A DNA stretch of 11,492 bases from Anaerolineae bacterium (GTDB lineage: Bacteria; Chloroflexota; Anaerolineae; B4-G1; SLSP01), in NCBI GenBank assembly GCA_021107605.1, contig JAIOSN010000131.1, positions 1 through 11,492 on the forward strand, written 5' to 3'. Made by a program: the position numbers and the translations under genes. Shown here piece after piece: positions 6,517 through 11,492 of the stretch. How positions within the stretch are numbered: position 1 is the first letter of the stretch; each line of letters starts with the position of its first letter. The notes beneath the pieces are model-generated. The model saw only the letters and a program-made list of their open reading frames with translations. It had not been told where the DNA came from and ran no database searches.

Positions 6517-7404
6517 CTACTCGCGCTCAGCTAAAAAATCATCTGAGCTATCCTGACCAGGGGCCGCTTGGCAGACCGGGCAGAAATAGGTGCTACGCTG
6601 TCCCTGGATGATACGCTCAATCGCATAGCCGCAGCGGGGACAGCAAGATTCCGCCCGGTCATAGACGGCCAGATGGTGTTGATGCTGGCCCAGCTGACCG
6701 TTGGGATAGACATATTGGCGGTCGCCCAGACTAGTGCCGCCATTCTGGATGCCGGCTTGTAACGCGGAAATAATGGCCGTGTGCAACCGTGCTATCTCCA
6801 CTGGAGTGAGCGTTCCGGCAATACGTTGTGGATGGATGCTGGCTTGCCAGAGCGACTCGCTCACGTAGATATTGCCCAATCCAGCTAAGAAGTGCTGCTG
6901 GAGCAAGAGCGGTTTGAGTTCACCGCGCCGCCCCTGCAACGCATCTCGGAACCAGGCGACGGTGAACTGCTCTCCTAACGGTTCTGGCCCCAGGTCGCCC
7001 ACGATTTCTGCTGGGTCCGCTACCAGGTAGAAACGTCCGAATTTACGCATGTCAATATAGAGCAAGTACGCACCGTTATCCAGCCACAGACGCGCGCGGA
7101 TATGAGTAGGATTCCAAAGCGCGCCCTCTGGAGCCTCCTGACCGGGATCAGAACGCACCAGGAACTTCCCCGTCATGCGCAGATGCACCAACCAAGTCTG
7201 CCCGTTATCCAACAAGAAGAGTAAATACTTGCCGCGCCGCCCGACTGCCGTCAGCGTGGCGCCGGTCAACTGGCGGCTAAATTCCTCTGGCGCGGGGCGA
7301 TCCACGGTGCGTTCCCACAGGAGCTCAACCCCCTCAATCCGCCGGCCAACCAACTGCGAGCGCAACATACGCACCACCATCTCCACTTCGGGCAATTCTG
7401 GCAT
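6517..7404 (-). CDS. Formamidopyrimidine-DNA glycosylase (Fpg/MutM)
   Basis: Bifunctional DNA glycosylase/AP lyase of base excision repair that removes 8-oxoguanine and formamidopyrimidines. 295 aa; the E. coli enzyme has 269. The N-terminus is PELPEVE, with P2 as Schiff-base nucleophile and E3 as acid. K59 (RRGKYL) corresponds to the catalytic Lys57. HLRMTG (74-79) and the H2TH helix region (LKPLLLQQHFLAGLGNIYVSE, about 163-183) are present. The C-terminal zinc finger is C255-x2-C258-x16-C275-x2-C278 with the conserved R270 in RSTYFC. About 17 extra acidic residues follow the finger. The start is supported by GGGGAG (7414-7419) 9 nt upstream. It is transcribed alone, diverging from the MBL gene. 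All key residues are present, so it is expected to be active. Confidence 0.97.
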   Translation of the reverse strand: MPELPEVEMVVRMLRSQLVGRRIEGVELLWERTVDRPAPEEFSRQLTGATLTAVGRRGKYLLFLLDNGQTWLVHLRMTGKFLVRSDPGQEAPEGALWNPTHIRARLWLDNGAYLLYIDMRKFGRFYLVADPAEIVGDLGPEPLGEQFTVAWFRDALQGRRGELKPLLLQQHFLAGLGNIYVSESLWQASIHPQRIAGTLTPVEIARLHTAIISALQAGIQNGGTSLGDRQYVYPNGQLGQHQHHLAVYDRAESCCPRCGYAIERIIQGQRSTYFCPVCQAAPGQDSSDDFLAERE

Positions 7405-7458
7405 ATACGCTTTCTCCCCGTAATTTACACTATAAACATCATCATTTTATACCTAATC

Positions 7459-7475
7459 CACCTTGCGCCAAGGTG
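7459..7475. promoter_or_regulatory. 17-bp palindrome between fpg and the MBL gene (possible operator)
   Basis: CACCTTG (7459-7465) and CAAGGTG (7469-7475) are perfectly inverted around a 3-nt centre, in the 131-bp divergent region. It overlaps the -35 of a candidate + strand promoter: TTGCGC (7463-7468), 17-nt spacer, TAGGAT (7486-7491). The position suits a dimeric regulator. No regulator gene is nearby. Confidence 0.4.
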
Positions 7476-7520
7476 CGTTTGCTGATAGGATACGCCCAGA
7501 TAAAAGAGTAGCTCAAAATG

Positions 7521-7526
7521 AGGAGG
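7521..7526 (+). promoter_or_regulatory. Ribosome binding site deciding the MBL start
   Basis: AGGAGG lies 9 nt before GTG 7536 and downstream of the in-frame ATG 7518, which itself has no good SD. This favours the GTG start. Confidence 0.7.
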
Positions 7527-7535
7527 CTAAGAGCC

Positions 7536-8162
7536 GTGATTATAGGTTTACCAATTGGTCTAGTTAATTCCAACATCTACCTGGTTTACGATGAGGAGCA
7601 ACACGAGGGAATTATTATCGATACGGGGGGGAATCACCAGCCCGTGACAGAAGAGATTGTTCGGCGCCGGCTCAAAATTCGCTACATCTTGAATACACAT
7701 GGGCACTTCGATCACATCGCGGCCAACGCCCCGCTAAAAGCGGCCTATGCTATCCCTCTGGGCATACATCCAGCTGACCGTGAGTTACTCCTGGCCGGCG
7801 GCGGCGCAGCGCTATTTGGGTTAGCGCATATTCCCTCCCCACCCCCGGAACTGAAACTGACCCACGGCTTGACGTTGCAAGTCGGGCAGTGGGAGCTACA
7901 GGTTATCCACACGCCGGGGCATACACCGGGGAGCGTCTGTTTCTATCTTCCTGCGGAACAGGCGTTGCTCACCGGAGATACACTCTTCGCGGGGAGCGTG
8001 GGCCGCACTGATCTGCCGGGTGGGAATGCGCGACAGTTGACGACCAGTTTGCGCCGGCTGCTGGAGTTGCCGCCAGAGACGCTCATCTATCCAGGGCATG
8101 GCCCGCAGAGCACGCTGGCGCGGGAATTGCGAGAGAATCCCTGGCTCCAAAGGCTGAGATAA
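7536..8162 (+). CDS. MBL-fold metallo-hydrolase, glyoxalase II-like
   Basis: 208 aa from GTG 7536. An ATG at 7518 would add MRRLRA, but the only good SD lies between the two, and related proteins begin at the strand IIGLPIGLVNSNIYLVYD. The complete binuclear metal motif is present: H55-x-H57-x-D59-H60 (THGHFDH), H129 (HTPGHTPGS), D148 (LLTGDTLF) and H188 (YPGHG). GSVGRTDLPGG after the aspartate is typical of the small hydroxyacylglutathione hydrolase-like group. At about 208 aa it lacks the extra C-terminal domain of true glyoxalase II, so the thioester substrate is unproven; persulfide dioxygenase or lactonase activities are alternatives. Cytoplasmic. It is transcribed divergently from fpg and ends 7 bp before a hairpin shared with the opposing genes. 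Confidence 0.9.
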   Translation: MIIGLPIGLVNSNIYLVYDEEQHEGIIIDTGGNHQPVTEEIVRRRLKIRYILNTHGHFDHIAANAPLKAAYAIPLGIHPADRELLLAGGGAALFGLAHIPSPPPELKLTHGLTLQVGQWELQVIHTPGHTPGSVCFYLPAEQALLTGDTLFAGSVGRTDLPGGNARQLTTSLRRLLELPPETLIYPGHGPQSTLARELRENPWLQRLR

Positions 8163-8169
8163 TAAGAAC

Positions 8170-8200
8170 GGTCTGGCAGCCAATCCCTGACTGCCAGACC
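8170..8200. terminator. Hairpin terminator shared by convergent genes
   Basis: GGTCTGGCAG (8170-8179) and CTGCCAGACC (8191-8200) form a 10-bp stem with an 11-nt loop, 7 bp after the MBL stop. On the minus strand it is followed by the T-rich GTTCTTATTAT. Without the 700-bp unit at 8215-8914 it would lie 14 nt after the stop of the small gene at 8915-9115, so it is probably that operon's original terminator as well. Confidence 0.65.
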
Positions 8201-8201
8201 A

Positions 8202-8215
8202 CTAAACTTCCTAAC
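8202..8215. repeat. Direct repeat flanking the GNAT unit, left copy
   Basis: CTAAACTTCCTAAC here and CTAAACTCCCTAAC at 8902-8915 match at 13 of 14 positions and are spaced exactly 700 bp apart. Confidence 0.75.
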
Positions 8216-8339
8216 AGTCGGCTTCACCCGCACGCACGGATTCGGCGCAAGAGCCGCTGCTAGAAAGCTAACCACAATGTGGGGTTGACCGCCGATTTCC
8301 ACCGCGCGTAGCGTGGTCGGGTGCAAGCCATTGTTAGGC
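8209..8339 (-). repeat. attC-like recombination site downstream of GNAT
   Basis: Read on the minus strand, the element opens with GCCTAACAA (fits RYYYAAC) and closes with TGTTAGGA (GTTRRRY except the last base). CCTAACA/TGTTAGG pair at 8210-8216 and 8332-8338. After a 3/2-nt unpaired spacer, GGCTT+CACCCG (8220-8230) pairs with CGGGTG+AAGCC (8318-8329), leaving 8324 as a single extrahelical base. Inner stems are CACGC/GCGTG (8231-8235 with 8311-8315) and ATTCGGCG/CGCCGAT (8240-8247 with 8290-8296, one bulge). Two outer boxes, a short spacer, an extruded base on the gene-proximal arm and a variable apical part are the architecture of integron attC sites; 129 nt is the size of Vibrio-type repeats. 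It begins 4 nt after the GNAT stop codon. No integron integrase is in the window. Confidence 0.65.
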
Positions 8340-8914
8340 CACTCTATGCCTGCAAATTGGTTGGGCCCTCCATTGCGAATTTCCAGTAGGGGACGCCATT
8401 TCGTGTGATCTCGACGGTGCATTGCATTCCGATTTTCTCGGCAACCCGCTTCGATGCCATATTGCCAACGCGAATAAGGCTAATCAATTGCGGTAACTGG
8501 AGCACCTTGAAGGCATAGTCACGAACAGCACTGGCGGCTTCCGTTGCGAAGCCCTGATTCCAATAATCACTTCGAAAATCATAGCCGAGCTCAGTTGCTT
8601 GAACTCCGTCCACTTCCATATGCTCAAGCCCACAATCCCCAATCAACAACTCCTCAGATTTCAAGATTACCGAAAAAAGTCCGTAACCATGTTGGTTTTG
8701 ATGATCAAGGTTTCTCTGTGCCCAACGCTCCATTTGCTCGCGGTTAAAAGTGGCTACTCCGAATGAAGCCATCACCTTTGGGTCGCCGAAGATATACAGG
8801 AGGTCATCAACGTCTGATGCTTGCATCAAACGGAGGTGTAGTCGGGGCGTCTCGAGTTGTGAATCAGTTACCAATGACATTCGTCCTCCACGTGACAGTT
8901 CCTAAACTCCCTAA
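8215..8914 (-). mobile_element. Solitary integron-like gene cassette (GNAT + attC-like site)
   Basis: If recombination occurs between G and TT of the GTTAGG boxes on the minus strand, the unit runs from 8914 down to 8215: exactly 700 bp with one gene and one attC-like site, the composition of a mobile gene cassette. It has no evident promoter of its own; the GNAT start is only 35 nt inside the unit. It sits directly after the stop codon of the small membrane gene (TAG at 8915-8917) and separates that gene from its likely terminator. The 14-bp flanking direct repeat extends past the core GTTAGG, which simple secondary-site insertion would not predict. Confidence 0.5.
8344..8880 (-). CDS. GNAT N-acetyltransferase, RimJ/RimL-like
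   Basis: 178 aa; transfers an acetyl group from acetyl-CoA to an amine. LETPRLHLRLMQASDVDDL at the start is the classic entry of the Acetyltransf_3 (RimJ/RimL/SpeG-like) group. Motif A is ELGYDFRSDYWNQGFATEA (97-115), where NQGFA replaces the Q/R-x-x-G-x-G/A acetyl-CoA loop. IRVGNMASKRVAEKIGM (136-152) is the usual region after it, with N140 and S143. GGAGG lies 4 nt before the ATG. It is cytoplasmic. The substrate could be a ribosomal protein N-terminus, an amino acid or a drug; sequence alone does not decide. Its stop is followed after 4 nt by the attC-like site, as in integron cassettes, where acetyltransferases are frequent cargo. Confidence 0.88.
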   Translation of the reverse strand: MSLVTDSQLETPRLHLRLMQASDVDDLLYIFGDPKVMASFGVATFNREQMERWAQRNLDHQNQHGYGLFSVILKSEELLIGDCGLEHMEVDGVQATELGYDFRSDYWNQGFATEAASAVRDYAFKVLQLPQLISLIRVGNMASKRVAEKIGMQCTVEITRNGVPYWKFAMEGPTNLQA

Positions 8915-8915
8915 C
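8902..8915. repeat. Direct repeat flanking the GNAT unit, right copy
   Basis: Partner of 8202-8215 (13/14). It includes the GTTAGG box on the minus strand and touches the last base of the stop codon of the neighbouring small gene. Confidence 0.75.
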
Positions 8916-9115
8916 TACGCCCCTGCAAGCGAGCGCAGGAGACCTAACACGCCCACACTCAGCTTCAATGCCTCTTGTGGACGCAGCGCGCCGATGCGTG
9001 CTTGCCCTTTCTCGTCCAACTCAGCCGCCGAATTATAATATAACAATCCGGCTAACGTGCCCACGGCCGTACCGACGATGCCGCCAATCAACATAACTTT
9101 TATCTTGGTATTCAT
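8915..9115 (-). CDS. Small single-pass membrane protein (YtxH-like look)
   Basis: 66 aa. One N-terminal membrane segment (about residues 6-26: KVMLIGGIVGTAVGTLAGLL) is followed by a short polar part and a conserved-looking end, RPQEALKLSVGVLGLLRSLA. I recall similar hypothetical proteins in Chloroflexota, with LR-rich ends after a glycine-rich helix. The start overlaps the stop of the upstream gene by ATGA, and AGGAGG (9121-9126 on +) is 5 nt upstream, so it is translationally coupled. The stop TAG abuts the cassette-like unit. Function unknown; a membrane partner of the preceding protein is the simplest guess. Confidence 0.7.
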   Translation of the reverse strand: MNTKIKVMLIGGIVGTAVGTLAGLLYYNSAAELDEKGQARIGALRPQEALKLSVGVLGLLRSLAGA

Positions 9116-9393
9116 ATTGACCTCCTAGGTATAAGCTGCTGAATAATTGTCTTGACCAGCTGGTATTTACTATCCAGCCAGATGAACGGCGCCGCTACTT
9201 TAAGTGAAGCTTGCTCCACTGCCACGCGGGCCTTCTCAACGTAGCTAAAAGCTATCTGTAACCCCTCTCTTACCAACGGCCTAAGCCGGTGAACTCCATA
9301 GCCCAGAGCTACCAACAATGCCAGAGGGAATAGCGCTACAATCAAAGCCTCCAAACTCAGAAAGATCAGGGCGATGTCACGTGCTATGGTCAT
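9112..9393 (-). CDS. Small membrane protein of unknown function
   Basis: 93 aa. A long N-terminal hydrophobic segment (about residues 6-32: DIALIFLSLEALIVALFPLALLVALGY) is followed by an amphipathic, basic region (about 35-93) with alternating helices. GAGGAG 6 nt before the ATG supports the start. It is the first gene of a two-gene unit with the 66-aa protein (ATGA overlap). No enzyme motif is visible. The layout (membrane anchor plus helical stalk, paired with another membrane anchor) suggests envelope structure or a stress-response membrane protein, but this is conjecture. The pair looks conserved in Chloroflexota from memory; a search would be needed to confirm. Confidence 0.72.
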   Translation of the reverse strand: MTIARDIALIFLSLEALIVALFPLALLVALGYGVHRLRPLVREGLQIAFSYVEKARVAVEQASLKVAAPFIWLDSKYQLVKTIIQQLIPRRSI

Positions 9394-9486
9394 AAGTATC
9401 TCCTCGTAAATACGAATTGGGCAAGTTGTTACCCTATCTGTTACTACGCAGCCATCCCCAGGTAGATTGTGGACATAGCTCCTTTA

Positions 9487-9537
9487 GGACACAGATAAAC
9501 GCTGATCAACGCCAATTTTTTGCTTTTATCTGCGTCC
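9487..9537. repeat. CACAGATAAACGC-type imperfect inverted repeat
   Basis: 13-bp arms (12/13 complementary) enclose GCTGATCAACGCC and a T-run. It resembles the CACAGATTACACGG units around 3884 in style and belongs to the same kind of dispersed intergenic sequence. Confidence 0.5.
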
Positions 9538-9540
9538 GCT

Positions 9541-9683
9541 CGTTACTACTCAGGCGGGCTAGACCTCCGCGGTCTGGATACAGGTTTTGCTGGTCAAAGT
9601 ACCTCCCCCGACCGAGATCGCGCCACCCAGCGGCGGATGGGTAGACCTCTGAGGTCTGAAATAGGTCGGCCTGAGTAGTAACG
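9541..9683. mobile_element. MITE-like inverted-repeat element
   Basis: Perfect 15-bp terminal inverted repeats (9541-9555 and 9669-9683, CGTTACTACTCAGGC and its complement) flank 113 bp without coding capacity. Two internal palindromes, both AGACC-N5-GGTCT, lie at 9561-9575 and 9643-9657. CGTCCGCT occurs just outside the left arm (9533-9540) and across the right end (9682-9689). It could be a non-autonomous transposable element or a compound REP-like unit. Confidence 0.5.
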
Positions 9684-9722
9684 TCCGCTCTTGAATTTTG
9701 CAGGGTGGCTAAGTAGTAACCC

Positions 9723-10109
9723 CTATTTTAATAGCATACTCAAGCGGGTCAACAGCCGCGGCCCTAGTATGAGCAGGCCGGTGACTACTGCCACGATAGC
9801 GGAGAGTAACACGCCACTGGCCGCTAGATCTTTGACCTGTTTCGCTAACGGATGATAGTCGGTAGTGGTCAAGTCAACTAAGATCTCGGCCGCCGTGTTA
9901 AAGATCTCCGCGGTTAAAACATAACCAATGACTATCACCAAAATAGCCCAGGAAGAGCGGGAAATTTGTAACCAACCGCTCAAAATGACAACCAAGACCG
10001 CTATCACCAAGTGAATCCTGAAGTTGCGTTGAGTGAGTACCACGTGCAACAACCCTGCTCCCGCAAATCGAAAGCCGTCCCTAATAGTAGTTGGTTTTTG
10101 GTATTTCAT
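9723..10109 (-). CDS. Diacylglycerol/undecaprenol kinase (DgkA)
   Basis: 128 aa from ATG 10109, which overlaps the ybeY stop (ATGA). A longer reading with 19 more residues would begin inside ybeY and is not favoured. Integral membrane lipid kinase: three predicted membrane segments (about 34-48, 53-72, 99-118). The family signature is EIFNTAAEILVDL (68-80), with E68, N71 and E75 matching the catalytic and Mg-binding residues, and KDLAASGVLL (93-102) follows. RNFRIH (28-33) is the typical N-terminal motif. In bacteria with this gene order the enzyme usually phosphorylates undecaprenol to recycle the peptidoglycan lipid carrier rather than diacylglycerol. It is the last gene of the pgpH-ybeY-dgkA operon. 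Confidence 0.92.
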   Translation of the reverse strand: MKYQKPTTIRDGFRFAGAGLLHVVLTQRNFRIHLVIAVLVVILSGWLQISRSSWAILVIVIGYVLTAEIFNTAAEILVDLTTTDYHPLAKQVKDLAASGVLLSAIVAVVTGLLILGPRLLTRLSMLLK

Positions 10110-10588
10110 GCTGGTAAAGGCGCCACCACGCCCAGTAATTCCAAGAGCGTGGCTTGAGCCTCCCACATACGCGCTTTTTCCGCCGGTGCTGCATGATCGT
10201 AGCCTAGTAAATGCAGCGTGCCGTGAACAATAAGGAGTTGCAGTTCAGCGAGCAAGGTACACGAGACTGCGGCGGCTTGCCTGGCCGCCTGAGGCAAGGA
10301 GATAATTATATCTCCCAAATAACGCGGGTGCTCCACCGTGCCGCCATCAAAAGGGCCGCGGCTATCATCAGCAAAGGAGAGCACATCGGTGGGACGATCA
10401 ATGCCTCGGAAACGACGGTTGAGCGCCTGCAAGGTCTCGTCCCCCGCAAGCACTATGGCTATCTCGCTGGGCCGCTCAATGCCCTGCTGTTTAAGGACGG
10501 CCAGGGCCGTCACCCGCAACAAGGTGAGATCTAGTTCCTCTCCCCACTCTATTTCAATTCTGACGTCCACTACATGTTGGATAGTCAT
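10106..10588 (-). CDS. Endoribonuclease YbeY (16S rRNA maturation)
   Basis: 160 aa, normal length (about 150-165). The metal-binding signature HGTLHLLGYDH is complete, with H122, H126 and H132 coordinating zinc. NRRFRGIDRPTDVLSF (57-72) carries the conserved arginine and the TDVLSF block, and LGDIIIS (91-97) is also typical. It acts in the cytoplasm on the 3' end of 16S rRNA and in ribosome quality control. Its ATG overlaps the pgpH stop (ATGA), and its stop overlaps the dgkA start in the same way, so the three are translationally coupled. It is highly conserved and expected to be active. Confidence 0.96.
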   Translation of the reverse strand: MTIQHVVDVRIEIEWGEELDLTLLRVTALAVLKQQGIERPSEIAIVLAGDETLQALNRRFRGIDRPTDVLSFADDSRGPFDGGTVEHPRYLGDIIISLPQAARQAAAVSCTLLAELQLLIVHGTLHLLGYDHAAPAEKARMWEAQATLLELLGVVAPLPA

Positions 10589-11492
10589 GCTTTGGCCTCC
10601 GTTCTCTTGCTACTTCTTGGGTACTTGATTCGGGGATGATAAGCCCCCCGTAGCACCCGGAAATACGTATCTTTCGCTACAGTTAATTCTTGTAAGGTGA
10701 TCGGGCACTCGTCCAATTGGCTACCTTCAATGCACGTTTGGAAAATGTCATCAATAACACGTTTTAATTTTTCCGGCGAGGAAGTACGTGCGGCGCGTGT
10801 CGCGGCCTCACAGCCATCGGCCAACATCACCAACGCCGTTTCGCGGCTCTGGGGACGGGGGCCAGTATGCCTGAACGCGGCCTTATCCACCAGACCCTCT
10901 TCTCCGCCAGCCGCTTGCACCGCCTTGTGATAGAAATAAGAGAGCACCGCGGTGCCATGGTGTTCAGGGATAAACGCCCGCACCTGAGAGGGGAGCCGAT
11001 ATTGGCGGGCGATTTGGATGCCATCCCGCACGTGCCCGGTGATAATATCCACGCTGGTCAGAGGGTCTAAACGGTCGTGCGGGTTATGCAAGCCCTCCTG
11101 GTTTTCCACAAAAAAGTAGGGCCGGGTCAGCTTGCCGATATCATGGTAATAAGTGCCGGTGCGGGTCAGGAGAACGTTAGCCCCGACCTGCTCTGCGGCC
11201 TGTTCGGCCAGACTGGCGACCATCATAGTGTGATGGAAGGTGCCCGGCGCCTCGCGCAGTAAACGTTGCAAGAGCGGGTGATTGGGATGACTGAGCTCTA
11301 TCAAGCGGAAGGTAGTGCTCAGATCGAAGAGCGGAGCCAGCAGGAAAAGTCCACCTAACGTCAACCCACCGGCGATCACGCCGCCCATCAAACAGGTGGC
11401 GGCATCCATTGAAAGTGAGAGGAATGCTTCTTCGCTACCACCGGGCGAGGAAACGAGCCGCACGATGGCGCCGGCCAGCCCCCCCAGGATGC
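10585..11492 (-). CDS. Cyclic-di-AMP phosphodiesterase PgpH (7TM-HD), C-terminal part
   Basis: Partial: the frame is open to the window edge, so the N-terminal extracellular domain and most of the transmembrane region lie outside. At least 302 residues are seen. The first ~50 hold the end of the membrane domain (GVIAGGLTLGGLFLLAPLF). The HD domain follows: EAPGTFHHTMMVASL, then YYHDIGKL with the H-D pair encoded at 11140-11145, RPYFFVENQ, NPHDRLDP, ITGHVRDGI and IPEHHGT. These match PgpH-type enzymes, which hydrolyse c-di-AMP to pApA. The basic tail (SSKRTEAKA) is followed by the coupled ybeY. The GTG at 11463 is only an internal codon, not a start. Gene order pgpH-ybeY-dgkA is as in Firmicutes (yqfF-yqfG-dgkA). 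Confidence 0.93.
   Translation of the reverse strand, partial: ILGGLAGAIVRLVSSPGGSEEAFLSLSMDAATCLMGGVIAGGLTLGGLFLLAPLFDLSTTFRLIELSHPNHPLLQRLLREAPGTFHHTMMVASLAEQAAEQVGANVLLTRTGTYYHDIGKLTRPYFFVENQEGLHNPHDRLDPLTSVDIITGHVRDGIQIARQYRLPSQVRAFIPEHHGTAVLSYFYHKAVQAAGGEEGLVDKAAFRHTGPRPQSRETALVMLADGCEAATRAARTSSPEKLKRVIDDIFQTCIEGSQLDECPITLQELTVAKDTYFRVLRGAYHPRIKYPRSSKRTEAKA

Larger units (their letters stand above)
9394..9722. other. 329-bp intergenic region with foldback elements
   Basis: No gene was seen. It contains an imperfect inverted repeat GGACACAGATAAA (9487-9499) / TTTATCTGCGTCC (9525-9537; 12/13) and the 143-bp inverted-repeat element at 9541-9683. No clear terminator follows dgkA here, and no clear promoter precedes the small membrane pair. 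Confidence 0.65.

Noticed and set aside
8087..8422. 111-aa minus-strand reading frame covering the attC-like element
   Set aside because: It is explained by the long imperfect palindrome; it overlaps the ends of two real genes and has no SD.
10110..10166. N-terminal extension of DgkA
   Set aside because: It lies wholly within ybeY, is rich in G and S with no family similarity, and ATG 10109 gives the usual DgkA length and an ATGA overlap.

Overview
The window looks like a chromosomal segment of a Chloroflexota-type bacterium (Anaerolineae-like). This assignment is inference. It rests on the secreted subtilase ending in the short hydrophobic tail FLPLVMRN, on a pair of small membrane proteins of a kind I associate with that phylum, and on long intergenic regions full of short imperfect repeats. 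No rRNA, tRNA or CRISPR array was seen.

Layout on the + strand: a repeat-rich leader (1-340); a secreted S8 subtilisin-like protease with two tandem fibronectin-III-like domains (341-2197); a perfect 15-bp hairpin; an MccF-like S66 carboxypeptidase (2338-3393); a 675-bp gene-free stretch of dispersed repeats; a PIG-L/LmbE deacetylase (4069-4923); a small ORF overlapping a MNT-type nucleotidyltransferase by 47 bp (5094-5682), resembling a toxin-antitoxin module; and a GyrI-like effector-binding protein (5858-6328). A strong bidirectional terminator (6377-6414) separates this from fpg/mutM on the - strand (6517-7404). A divergent intergenic region with a 17-bp palindrome follows, then an MBL-fold hydrolase on + (best start GTG 7536).

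From 8170 to the end all genes are on the - strand. A GNAT acetyltransferase (8344-8880) is followed 5 bp after its stop by a 129-nt imperfect palindrome. That palindrome has integron attC features: GCCTAAC/GTTAGG ends, two stem blocks and an extrahelical base. The gene plus this site forms a 700-bp unit whose ends carry a 13/14-identical direct repeat. It sits between a small membrane-protein gene and the hairpin that would otherwise be its terminator. This cassette-like insertion is the most interesting object in the window.

Further along the - strand are the two translationally coupled small membrane proteins (8915-9393), a 143-bp inverted-repeat element with internal AGACC-N5-GGTCT palindromes, and a tightly coupled pgpH-ybeY-dgkA operon (pgpH runs off the window edge). 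That operon is known from many bacteria; it combines c-di-AMP breakdown, 16S rRNA maturation and lipid-carrier phosphorylation. The remaining genes are ordinary single-gene units.
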